The notes under the pieces: generated by a model
Databases searched by the model: none
Told to the model about the DNA's origin: nothing
Seen by the model: the letters and a program-made list of their open reading frames with translations, nothing else
Position numbers and translations under genes: made by a program
Shown: piece after piece, positions 13,201-24,800 of the stretch
Position numbering within the stretch: the stretch's first letter is position 1
How the letters are laid out: every line of letters starts with the position of its first letter
Assembly: GCA_022316685.1 (NCBI GenBank)
Contig: JAKJHU010000046.1
Location: 5,989,001 to 6,053,000, forward strand
Length of the DNA: 64,000 bases
From: Progne subis subis
Lineage: Eukaryota; Chordata; Aves; Passeriformes; Hirundinidae
Direction of reading: 5' to 3'

Positions 13201-16200
13201 TCGCTCTCTAATTTTGCTATGTTAGTTCAAACAAAATAAAAGCAAGTTTTCACTGTCACATATTTAATCCTGGGACCTTTTGAAAATGAAATTTTGCAGT
13301 AAGAGATTGTTCAAAAAATTTCAGTTGTTTTTTGCCTCTTTTCAGTACACATAGGAAGAATTATACTATTCAATCCTTTAGAAATAGTTGGCTATTCACT
13401 GCAACAAGAAAAACTAAACTTTCCAGGTGAAGTAAATTATCCTCACCTTACAGACAGTAGCAACCATTGAAACAAAACTGCAGTGAGCACTGTTTCCTGG
13501 CACTTGTGCTTTGGGCACGCAGACACCAGAACCTGTGATTTTGCTCCCCAGTCCTTCTTCTGACAGCTGCACCTCAGCAGACTCAACTATTTCTCAAGCT
13601 CTTTCTTTTCATACAAGACCTACAGTGGCCAGCTCTCTTCAGACTTTCTGGTCCACAGAGGAAGGACCAGATCTGTGTGTTACATATTGAGAGAAAAAAA
13701 AGGAAAAAAAAGAGGTGTTTGTAGCTGCCAGACAGTGCCATATGCACTTATCAGCTGCAGATGAAGAAAGTTTTGAAAGTTTCAAATGTTGCCACAAGTA
13801 TTTCCAATGAAATATTTCAAACTCAAGAATAATATCAAAAATAATACTGTGTTTCTTTAAAAGGAATAAGAAATTTTATATAATTTTCAGGGAGTTTTAG
13901 AAATAATTTTCAGAAAAAAATTAATTCAGGAAAGTGAAAACATTCCCTGATTAATTTCTGTTCTTCTAGACTCTTGTATAAGCATGCTGCTACTGATATA
14001 GTAATCTCGTTTCAATGTACAAAACTACAAAAGCTTTGATGTTTCGTTCTACGATACTCATCCAGTTCAAGAAAAACCCTAGGAAAATATATTTTGATAC
14101 CAGTGTAATCAGGTTACACTACACATCATGCCAGTATGATATGCATTTGGATTTCTGTGATTTATATTAATATATATTTTCAATGTTCCCTTCAAAAACT
14201 AAGAGAAGTGTTTCTAAAATTGCATTTTTGCTGTGAATCTTGAAGCAAATCCAACCTTATTTACAGAAACTATTTTTGTGATCTTGATAGGAAAGAAATC
14301 ACTTTTTAAATGTCTCCAGAGTGCCCTGCTTGGCAAAAATGTGAATTAATGTTCCCTTACCTCTGACTTATCAGGCTCCTTTGAAATGTCTGGATGAACC
14401 CCCAAGAATTAGAGACCCCAAAATCACTTCTGAAAACTCATCCAGTGTTAAACCCTGGTAGGAGCAAACAGAAGATAGTTTCAAATGTGGGGGGGAAATA
14501 CAACATCCAGTTTCAAGAAAAGGCATTCAGATAAATGTGCTTTGATCTCAAATCTCCTGCTACTCACTGAACTATAACTCCCCATTCATGCACCTTGAAA
14601 AATTACCAGTTTGCAATGCCCTTTGCACTGCCACCTCCAGGTTATATTGCATCTGCACACTTTGTGACTCTCATTCAGAAACACTGCTTAAATGTGTCCA
14701 GTATAGAACAGCAAGTGAATAACCAATCTATAGATTTCTTTTCTATAACATATTTTAGCTTCTCAAACTTTATCAGCCTCTACTGTGCAGACATAAGACA
14801 CACCCAGTAAACTTCAGATGTTATGCCTTTTTCCTCTGTAAAAGAAATTTCCACTCCTTTTGAGGTTAAAACTTGTTTCCTGTGTCAAGTTTTCACTAAA
14901 TAGTCCACCTGTTTTACAAAATATCTTTTATTTCTTAATTCCCACCTACTTATTGTGCATCTGGTAGTGTGTTCATGAAGCATAGTGTCTCTGCAAAGAC
15001 ATAATAAAACAATACTTGTGGCTAAGACCTGGTTTCTCTGTAAGTAACTGCACCTCTTTCAGGCTGCCTATGTGACACAGAAGAAGATACCCAAGGATGC
15101 AAAGATACCTAAAGAAATGGGATCATGTTAATGCAACAAAACCCCCCAGATTAATTTACTGTTTTGGAGTGGGTTCTCAGTGACACATAATATTGCACTG
15201 ACTTATGCTACTTAATGCATCCAACTTCCAAATGAGCTTCTTCATCTCTGAAATTCAGACCAGAAATTTATTTTGTGCCTTTTTTCAACATAAATAATGA
15301 AATGGAGATTGCAAATGTGTTCAGCAATAAATTCTCTACAATAAAGAAACTACATCAGCTTAAAGAACATTCTTTAAATAGACTACACTAGAAAAACTAC
15401 ATGGAAAGGAGTAAACCTGTTCTTTTTCACTTTAGTTTATCAATGCTATCTGTGTCTTTCATAAGCTAGATGAGTTATTTACAGGCTCAGAAAGAGTACT
15501 GTTTTTTATCAGGCTAAACAATGAAAAAAAAAAGGGTTTTTTTAGCAATTAGCTGCCATACTGATCTCAAAACTTTCTTCTGCAATATAGACCTTAACTG
15601 CAATAACTTATCACACATGTTTCCTGGAGTTCCTTTTAGGTTTGTTTTTTCCTCATTTCTGGTATTTCTGTGTAAATATATATATATTGAACAACATCTC
15701 ATGAGTGGTAGTACTGGTGGCTGCGTGTGTTTATTCTAGATCCAAAATATATTACATAGAGGATGTTTTTTCATAGCTATTTCTGCATACATATCCTAAA
15801 TGGATTTTGTGAGTGATCTGAGCAGGGCTGCCAGAACAGACTGCTGCCTTTTCCATCCATGGCACTGAGGCAGAAGAAGTCTTCATACCAAATAGGAAGC
15901 TACATGGACTACTGGCTACCATTAGGTTTAGCAAATTGCTGACAGTTTTCAGGTCATATTATCAGCTTGGGATGTAGATAGAATTTAGACATCTGGATTC
16001 TATTGAAAATGCTTAAGTCTTTATTTAGACTTTGTTCCAAATGCTTCCTTTGAGGAAATTTGAGGTCTGTGCAATTCCTAGACATGGAATGAGGACTCAA
16101 GAAGCCAGTGAACTTTTGGGACTGACACATTCTAAGGAGAAGCATAAGTACCCATACTTGGAGTGTGGCAACACAGGCAGGGAGAGAGAGCTGATCCTTG

Positions 16201-17816
16201 CATATAAAAATCTCAGGATCAACGAGAAGGCTCACTTATTTGCAAAGAAATTCTAAATCCTCATCAATTTAATGGAAGCCTGGAATACTTATGAATTGTT
16301 GGCCAAGATACAGGCTGGAAAATTTCCAAAAAAGTGTTTCATTACTTGTGTGGGTGCAGGGAAAGTGTTATAATTCTTCAACTGTATCAGAGTGGTTACG
16401 TTTCTTTATCACTTTCTAAGCCAAAGAACTATTTTTAAATTGAATTAAAAATTGCTACTTATGCAGTTATCCTGTGGCTACTCTCCAAAACAGCATTTCT
16501 TGGGTCAGAACAGCATGATGAATCAGCATGAAAACATCACCCGTTCAAACCTAATTAATTCCCTTTATTTCTTCATTCCCTACTAAGATGTGGTTTGTGT
16601 CCATCTCTCATAATTCACTCCTAATATTTTCTCACTCTTATATGTAAAGAATGTAAAGGAATTGTGATGTGATATAATCTATTTAATTCAGAACCAGAAA
16701 AGTGGAGCCTTAAAAGCAAAAGAAAAAAAAAAAAAATCCAAACACACTAATAGAAAACTCTTAAAGACTACTGTTCCATTGTCCTGCAAAAGTCTCTGTA
16801 GCTCCTACATTTCTACAGTACTCATACCACAGATGGAGAGAACAGCAAAGGTAATCATTGACTGAGTATCAAATTATATCACCTGTTTAATCCTTAAAAA
16901 AATTTGAAAAGGCAGAAATACTCTTGTTTCTCCATCATATCTGTTTTGGTTCTGACAGACCTGCCTGTAAGCAGATAGTCTTCTTTCAAAGTGAGGGCTT
17001 AAATAAGATAGAGATGCCTAAAAATTACCTTCATCTCAGGTCACCCTGATAAAGATCTGTGAACGTTTTTAGACTGTAAACAAAAGGAAAGATATGATCT
17101 GAAGAAAAGAATAATAGTCCAAATCTTGGTAACTTCAAGAACATGATCTCTGTAAATTTAGATCTTTGTGGATAATCAAACAACCTTTCCAACCTAGCTG
17201 CTTCCTTGTGCACCCTGTGCAAAGTTAGATAACCCCATAAGAGCACACTAATATCTGCTTTGTACCCTTATCATTTACACAACTTACACTAGAAGCAACT
17301 TAGAATAGAAGCCAAGTACAAGAAGTGCTTGGTGTGTCTAACTAGGAAAAAAATTACAAGGTTTTCCAAGAGAATGAAACTAGCCCATTTGTATACCCCA
17401 TGCTAATATGCTTCTTTCAGAAGCTGATATATTCAGCTGAAAAACACATCCACCAGTAAGGGCTGTGCAGCAAAATCTCTCTGTGAGCAATAGGCTTGCC
17501 AGCTGCTGGCATTTCAGGGCTCTCAGTGGCATAAGCTGAGTAGCACATATTTTTGCAAGGGAAACAAATCAAAAAGCCTTTTCAATTTACTCATTTTATC
17601 CTTCCTGGCAGCTCCTCAAAGCCTCTGTTTTACTAACTTAATTGTTTGTTTAATAAAAGATATTATTTCTCTTTACAAACCCTTCCTAAGAGTTTGTAAC
17701 AAATTTGGTTCTTTAAGATTAAGTCAGTAGTAATATTTTTCAACTATTTACCTCATTCTCATATCTGCTTCAGGAAAAAACCTAGAGAATTAACAAATTT
17801 TTAAATAGTCAGTTTA

Positions 17817-17857
17817 TTTGTTCTCTCTGCACTGCCCGCATCAGCAGAGAGAACAAA
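17817..17857. repeat. Perfect 14-bp inverted repeat (hairpin/cruciform candidate)
   Basis: The left arm TTTGTTCTCTCTGC (17817-17830) and the right arm GCAGAGAGAACAAA (17844-17857) are exact reverse complements, separated by a 13-nt loop. The stem does not extend usefully outward: after a 4-nt bulge only three more pairs form. It lies in HTR7 intron 1. No function can be assigned. Confidence 0.85.
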
Positions 17858-20673
17858 CTGCTCCAGCAGAGATATTTCTGGATCACAACAAAGGTTTCCT
17901 AAAATGCCCTAAAGAGCCAGGTCATAGTGCAATTCCTAATTACATTTCAAAAATCTTTATTTGTCCTGTCCTAACCCTTCTTCCTAAATAAATGTCTCCC
18001 ATGTAACCTCAGGATCTTTAAGATTTAAGTACATCTAAATGCCTCTGAGGACAGTGGCCAACTTGAAGGACAGTAAAATTCGTTCACTTTCTCTGCTTCT
18101 GGAATTTCTGCTTGAAATTTCCTGGGCCTATATTTGTATTTGTTGCCCTGGGAGAGGAAGACTCGTAAGGGGGGCATCATTGATAATCTACATAACAGAA
18201 AAAATGCAAGTGTTTTCACCAAAGTCTTGGAAAAATGCACCCTGTGAAAACGGTCTGACCCTCTAAAGAACTGTCTACAATTGAGATTTGCAGCTTCTGT
18301 ACCACAAACAAAATTTAAACTGGAGGTATGTGTTTTCAGTGATAAATTTTCCTCAGTGATCATTCAAGGATTTCTTAACTACATACATGTAAGAACAACT
18401 GCTGATATGACAGCACAATTGCCATCAATGCTGGCAACATTTCATCATTCCCATTTGATTTTCATAATGCCTCCCTGGTTTGAATATTTTGTACATACAC
18501 ACTATTCAAAGATTTTTTAATATCCAAAACTAATCTCTGTCCTGGCTTAGCAGTGTTACAGCAGTATAAGATTGATTATTTTGAAATAGGATTAAAAATC
18601 ATGGAGATTTTTAATTCTTTATTGTCAAGTAGTCGAGACATTTTGTTAATGAATTGCTGGCTTGTCTCCTTTTATTTATGATACCTACTATCTCAACTGT
18701 ATCATGGATTTGGGTGACAGAGGTTAAGCATCATAAGTCACAGAATTTTAATTTCAAGTAGACAACAGTATAATGAATTACGAAGAGATGATGTTCAATA
18801 AACATTCAGTGAAAGAAATGAGAATGCAAAGACAAGAGAATAATTCTAGTTTAAATCAGCACTAGCTGGTGAAAATCAGTCATTTACAAGGGCTTATATT
18901 ATTTCTAAATACAGAGATATATCTCTTTTTAGTATTTTAGGTGGAGAAGGGAGTGGAGGGAGAACTGGAAGACAAGAGATGCAGTCATCAGTGTGACCAG
19001 TTCAGTCAAAGCCCCTGCTCAGCACACAAAAGTGACCTCAAATGTTAAACTAAGAAATAGAAAAAAGCGCAGTGTTACAGTGTGAATCACCACACATCCT
19101 TAAGAAAGCTTAATTATGTTAACCTGTTTTCAAAAGGTTAGCAGAAAAGGAGATGGAGAGCTCAGAGGTGGATGTAAGACCAAAGAATAGAATACTTTAT
19201 GGGGAGAGTCTTACAAATAGTATAGACAAGCAGAGAATAACATTGGAAAGGTAGATAAGCCTATTCATATTCCCTTGCAATACAGGAATTAAGTTAAAAA
19301 ATTAACTTAGATAAGTGAAAATTAAGCAAATGTCAATTTAAAAAAAAATAAAAACCACAAATAGTTTTATACTGTCAAAGTCTGTGAGCGGATTTCATTG
19401 CTACAAGATGCTCTGCAGTATTCAGATAACTGCTGGCCAATATAGAAGTCACAAAATAAAGAGTACTGGAGCAGAGGATGCTTGCATAGAAATTAAAGTT
19501 CTGAAATTAATACGATCTGTGATGCTCCTTGGTACAAAAAAGCCTGCATTTACTGTAGGAATCTCTTTTGAAAGACTGTTGCTTTGCACAAACCTAACGC
19601 AGAGCTTTTCCTAAAACTTTCCAGAGTAAACAGTCAAGGCTGCAGTTGGATATGGGAGTCGGTAACTATTTCTAAAATCTAGTTACAAAGTTTTTCAATT
19701 TCAGCCAATTGTGTGGAGTTGTAATGACCAGTTACCTTCTAGCTGTTAAAACTCTTGGCACAGAATTTAGGCTATGGAAAAGGGAAGCTACAGGCTGCAA
19801 CTTACTTTAGAATAGAACCTGCATGAAATAAAAGAATCTGTCAGCCTTCCTCTGCAGAGGACTGACACAGGCAAATGTGGGCTCCTTTGTATGGTTTCTA
19901 CATCAGAACTGAATACCTAGGATCTTCTTCTGCAGTGTCTAACACACCTTCTAGTCACTGTAGCCCCAGTGACTGTATCTTTTGGAAGAAGCTAAATGTC
20001 AATGAGCATAGCTTGTTTTTTCAAGACAGTGGGTGAAAATTTTTAAAAATCAAATGTTTGAAAATAATTTTTTCTTCAAACAAAACATCATTTGTCAAAA
20101 ATGAAATTGAGCTATACTGGGATTGTCCTAGAATAAAATAAAACCTTAGTAAGCTATAATTACTGCACCTTCTCTGGTCCGATAAAACTCCACTGAACCC
20201 AGTGAGGTTGCACTGTCACCAGCTTTGAAAGAATCGGCTCAAATCTACCTGTGGCATAAAGCAGTTTAAAGACATACGTTCCGAATTTTAAAGCAGGAAA
20301 TGCCCCGTTACTCGCATAGAGCCATGGCAAACGTTGACAGTTTAGGTCCGCTTTTGCTTTGGCACCTCGGCTCCCGAGCGACAGCGAGGAAGTCACCCCG
20401 AGGGATAACCGGGCATACGGGCGGCAGCTCACCCTGCTCCGGCGGGCTCCTTCGAACAGAGAGGCTGCGGGCTGGCACTGGCCTCGCTCCCCGCTCTGAG
20501 CACGGCTCACTTCCAAGGGAGCCGGAGGAGGAGGCAGGAGGGCGCTGGTGGGACCGCTCGCTGCGGGTGCCCCGCGCCGTCCCGGGTGCCCGGGGCTGCG
20601 GGCAGAGGCGCGGGGCCGGTCCCCCGGAGCGGCGGGAGGCCAGGGCAAGCCTCGGGGCGCCGGGCTCTCTCAC

Positions 20674-21200
20674 CTGTCGATACTTATCACGCAGAGGGTC
20701 ATGATGGAGGCCGTGCAGCACATGACGTCCATGGCGATGAAGACGTTGCAGAAGAGGCGCCCGAAGATCCACTCGCCGCCGATCAGGTCGGTGACGCTGA
20801 CGAAGGGCATGACGGCCAGGGCCACCGAGAGATCGGCCAGGGCCAGCGAGACGATGAGATAGTTGGAGGGCTGCCGCAGCTTCTTCACGAAGCAGACGGA
20901 GATCACCACCAGGCAGTTGCCGGCGACGGTCAGCAGGGTGATGAGGCAGAGTACAGCCCCGATGAGAACTTTCTCCGCGCTGCCGTAGCTGAGGATCTGC
21001 TCCCCGCACTGCGAGTCGTTGGAGGGGAGGGGGCTCGCCGTGGGCAGCGCCGACGGAGGGGGCGACGGGCCGAGCTTGGCCAGGCTGCGCGGGGGCCAGG
21101 AGCCCGCGATCATCCTGCCGCCGCCCAGCGCCCGCGGCTCCTCCAGGACCAGCGGCCGGAGGTCACCGTAGAGGTGGCTGCCGTTGAGGGCGAGCACCAT
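20674..21200 (-). CDS. HTR7: 5-hydroxytryptamine receptor 7, coding exon 1 (partial gene)
   Basis: This exon encodes the N-terminal 176 residues of the Gs-coupled serotonin receptor 5-HT7, a class A plasma-membrane GPCR that raises cAMP. The extracellular tail (1-75) has N-glycosylation sequons NGS at N6 and NDS at N61, then a CGEQI stretch typical of 5-HT7. TM1 (about 77-105) has the GN pair with N95 (1.50). After the KKLRQPSNY loop, TM2 has LALAD with D123 (2.50). TM3 starts at the disulfide cysteine C151 (3.25), carries the amine-binding D158 (3.32) and reaches D175-R176 of the DRY motif. The exon ends in phase 2 at a CAG/GTGAGA donor, which splits the Arg codon. The start was chosen because it matches the length of the vertebrate N-terminus and has a strong context (A at -3, G at +4). 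The same frame stays open upstream to another ATG at 21671, which I consider 5' UTR. Family and exon are certain; the remaining exons lie outside the window. Confidence 0.96.
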
Positions 21201-21219
21201 GTTGGCGTGAGCGGCCCAT
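21163..21219 (-). other. Upstream ORF overlapping the HTR7 start codon
   Basis: An ATG at 21219-21217 lies 19 nt upstream of, and out of frame with, the HTR7 start. It opens an 18-codon reading frame that stops at 21163, inside the HTR7 coding sequence. Its context has T at -3 and G at +4, so it would be leaky. In its own frame an earlier ATG at 21363 would extend it to 66 codons. If it lies within the mRNA it would reduce initiation at the receptor ATG. It is not proposed as a protein gene. Confidence 0.4.
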
Positions 21220-21629
21220 GAAGCCTCGCCGCCCGTTCCCCGGCCGTCCCCGGCGCCGGGATGCTCGGGCTCCTCCTCGGGCTCCCGGCGCCGCCCGCCC
21301 CCTCGCAGCCGGCCGTGGGGGCCCGGCCTTTCGACTTCCCCCGAGGCGGCCGGGCTCGCCCACGGCGCATCCCGGGCGGACGGCCGCTGGGTGGGCACGG
21401 CGCTATCGCCCCCAGCCCGCGGGCAGAGGGGCGGGAGGGGGCGGCGGCCGCTCCCACCCGCGGCTGCTTTCCGAAGGCGACGGGATGGGAACCGCTCCGC
21501 CTCCCTCTCCCTCCTGCCCTCTGAGCTGCAGGTGGGGGTGCGCCCCTTCCCCGCAGTCCGGAGAGCCGGTTCGTCCTGCCGCTTCTCCTTCGCGGTCGCC
21601 CCAAGCGAGGGGCGCTCTGGGAACCCCCT

Positions 21630-21678
21630 GTATACACGTATGTATATATGTACATATGTACGTAGGTACACGTGTATG
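21630..21678. repeat. Alternating purine-pyrimidine tract in the HTR7 5' flank
   Basis: Bases 21630-21664 alternate purine and pyrimidine without a break for 35 bp (GT/AC/AT steps), followed after one break by a further 13 bp (21666-21678). The tract includes the palindrome GTACATATGTAC and sits as an AT-rich patch inside an otherwise GC-rich island, about 430 bp upstream of the HTR7 start codon. Such tracts can adopt Z-DNA or cruciform structures under negative supercoiling. Confidence 0.75.
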
Positions 21679-21870
21679 GATGCACCCAGGTCTCACCCGG
21701 GAAGCTGCGGGCGGGTGGCCGCGGTTGGCGCAGAGGTGACCGCAGGCTGAGCTGCCCCGGCCGGAGCGGAGTACGAGCCTCTCGGTTTGCCGGCTCCGGA
21801 ACAGCCCTTGGCGCCTCCGTGCAGGAGGATTCGGGCCGGCAGGGTCCTGGCTGCTGCTTGGAGAGTTGAT

Positions 21871-24800
21871 AGTGGCCGCTTTTTTAAGATCTGTCCCAGA
21901 CAACACGGCCAGTACTGAGGCTCTTCTCTTTGTACCCAAGCTTGCAGATTCGTCTTCACATTAAGTTGATGTGAATACCATCACCTATATTTTCTCTTTT
22001 ATTAATAGTTTTATATCCTGATTTTAAATTTACACAATGTTCCCCGTGTAATTCCTTCAGTAAAGCTAAAACCCACAAACTCTAATTGCTTGAATTACCT
22101 GCTTTTCTTGTAGATTCCCTAGGATTCTTAGATACAAGACAATTTCTGGGACTCACTAGCTTTCACAATTCTTTAAGTCCTATTCTTGCCTCCGAGTGGG
22201 GTGAAAACTGTTTGAATTGTGAGTTACCATGGGACCCAGCAGAAGATCACACCCCTCGATACAGTAACATGCCAGACACTAAGGGCTAAAAGCTAGAGAC
22301 ACCTGCTCCTGAGTGTCCCTCACATTTTCAACAGAAGCCAGATGAACCAGAGAAAGAGAGGAAATGAAAAGTGTTGATCCCAGATGTATCAATAACCATG
22401 AGGTTTAAATGAGGGGAGATCTTTCTTCTTAGCAAGTATTATTTAAGTATGCACTGGACAAGGAAGAACTGTTTGTGTGGTTCAGTAGTAAAAAAGGCTG
22501 CAGGATAGTCGCACATTATACCGACTTAAAAATTTCCTTTGAAGACAAACCTATTAAGTGTCAAGTGATTGGGGGGAAAAAAGACCCCAAAACCTACAGT
22601 TGTCAGTCCAATGGACTAGTGAAACACAAATCCATAGAGGCTGAGGCCTCCATACTTGACTCACAGAATGTCTTGGTTTTAATGAAATCTTCCTTTCTGT
22701 CAGCATCTCCTGGTTTTTCCACCTTCTGCCTGTTGGGAGATGTGCTTTCCAACATGCATGGCTCTGCATCAGCCCATATGTACGTATGAGCAAGGGCTGA
22801 GAGTTTGGGCTCAGCTGTGCCTGACACAGATTGAGCACAGGCAGAAACTTTCTGTGTTTCTGCAGGGTTTGGTAGTTGGGTTGCTGCCCTTCCCTACCCC
22901 CACACCTTGATTTGACTAAGATAATAAAATAAGCAATGGTAAGGATGAAATCTTGTTGGGCATCTCCTTGATCATTACCAAGCTGGAAGTGTTTTCCTGT
23001 TCAGTCAAGTGTTTCCCTACACTTTGTTTGTTGCTTTATTGTGTCCAAACACAACAAAAGCAATCAAATCACAAAATAAAAACCCCTGTTTAATCACCTA
23101 AATTGTTTTCATGAGCCTTGAGCTTCAGGTGAGTTACCCCACCAGGTGATAAATCAAGTCTTTTGTCCTCCTCAGTTAAGCAAATATTAGGAAGAAAAAG
23201 GTTTTTAGAAATGGTAAGGGCATATCTAAGTTAAAACACTAAGGCAAAACTTGGAGAGAGAATGTTTCATTATTGGTTGAACATATTTTTTAAAAATAGT
23301 GTCTGAAATACAGCTGAGGACTTAGGAACTTAGTAAATTTTGTTCAAAATAGATTCTTATCACAAAAGCTGATAAAGTTGTACAGTTTAATACTCCTGGT
23401 AAAAGCAATTTTTCAGTTGCTTAAAATGTCCCTAAGGCAGAGCAAATTATATTGCTTCCTGCAAATGTCTTAACACAGTTCATTAAATCAGTCATTCTTC
23501 TTGACAGCTTTTCAATACACTTCTGGGATTTGACTCACTAAATGTTCTCAGTGGATGATACGCAGGATCCTTTGTGTGTGCTCCTACCCTTTCCAAACCC
23601 AAAGTAGGACTGAACCTTGTCTTTTGTTCTGTATCTTAAATTCCCTTACAGTTCATTCCGAGTTAATCACCTGATTTCTTTCCTTCTCAAATGCCATGTT
23701 ACCATTCTTTGAATTTGCTGTTGTCATCTTACCTTTGAAGAAACAAAGCAGTTTAAGTCAATTTATGTACCATTATAGACAGGGATTTATGTACTCCTGC
23801 AGAGAAGATGTGAAAAACCCTGGCAAGACAAAGCAGCTGACACCTCTCTAAAATACGCTCCTTGAAAGCTTTTTACTAGGACGCACCTAAAATAACTTCC
23901 AGTTTCCTAGGCTGGGCTGAATCTGGTGAGGTGCTTTCCATGAGGATTTAGAGGGTTTCATATGGCCAGTGCCTGGAAAAGTATAGAGAATCCATCATTC
24001 CATGAGACAACATCTATTCTAGGTACCTAAAATAACAATAGATGAAAGTAGGACTCGATCTTTCCAAGGGTACATTCTACTTTTGTCTTCACTGATTCTA
24101 TTTAAAAATTCTAACATGTTGTTCCAGACAGCATACAGAAGTGAAACAAATGTCCAATTAGGTGTCAAGGATAACAAGCTGACAGTTGTTCTCTACCCAA
24201 GAAATTACTTTTTCACCTTCTATTAGGCTTCAAAAAATATCATCAATTCATTTTTCTGGCTGGGCTTAGTAAAATCCTGTCCTTTGAGTAATTTAGACTC
24301 TCTATGCATAGAAGCCTCGTAATATTTCCATATACTTCCAATTCTGTCCTAAGTCCTTTGTCCCCCATTCTTTCTGCACTTAGTGAGTTAAATTATTTTG
24401 TTAATATTTGATAATGCACTTTATTTGTAAATCTCACCTTTGGTATTTTACTATTGTTATAAAGAAAAATTTAAGATTATTTAAAAAAAAAAAAAAGCCA
24501 GAGAAAATTTTACTTTGATTTTTTTCCCTTTCCCTAAGTGGTTAATTCCTTTGTTTAATTTTTCCCCATCCTCCAGAAACAGTACCAATCACATAACATC
24601 TTGCAGCATTTGTTATTCATACTAAGTGTATACTGTAGCAGTGGGTGTTGGTGTCAATTCTTTGCCCCATATTAGTGAGATAAGGTCAGACAGGTCATTA
24701 AGGCTGGCCAGGGAAATACAGTTTTCCAAGCACATGTTGATTTAGTGGGGTCAGACTGTACATATCAAAGTGTTTGTGTTGAAAACCTCGCACTTAATCC

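Larger units (their letters stand above)
1..20673 (-). other. HTR7: HTR7 intron 1 (5' portion; gene continues beyond the window's left edge)
   Basis: This is the stretch downstream (minus strand) of the HTR7 exon 1 donor. I looked for the second HTR7 exon, which carries TM4 to TM7, and saw nothing resembling it, so the remaining exons lie left of base 1. The region is AT-rich, with short unrelated ORFs on both strands and no recognisable protein. It holds simple repeats (T44 at 10161-10204, a CA run near 6735, A-tracts near 13690 and 16720) and one perfect 14-bp inverted repeat at 17817-17857. A first intron longer than 20 kb fits the long intron 1 of vertebrate HTR7. Confidence 0.8.
20330..21870. 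promoter_or_regulatory. HTR7: CpG island covering HTR7 exon 1 and its 5' flank
   Basis: Base composition changes sharply from AT-rich intron to CpG-dense sequence at about 20330, and back at about 21870. The island contains HTR7 coding exon 1, the start of intron 1, and about 670 bp upstream of the start codon, where the promoter and 5' UTR must lie. No clear TATA box was seen close to the start codon, as is usual for a CpG-island promoter; the transcription start cannot be placed by eye. Limits are approximate. Confidence 0.8.

Noticed and set aside
17817..17857. Inverted repeat considered as a microRNA precursor
   Set aside because: The stem is only 14 bp, plus three pairs after a bulge. 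A miRNA precursor needs roughly 22 or more paired positions.
1..20673. Search for HTR7 exon 2 (TM4 to TM7) on the minus strand
   Set aside because: No translated segment resembling the second half of the receptor was seen, so it must lie outside the window.
20160..21959. Many long ORFs on both strands around HTR7 exon 1
   Set aside because: High GC with few stop codons makes them open by chance. Only the minus-strand frame with receptor motifs is coding, and only from 21200 down to the donor at 20674.
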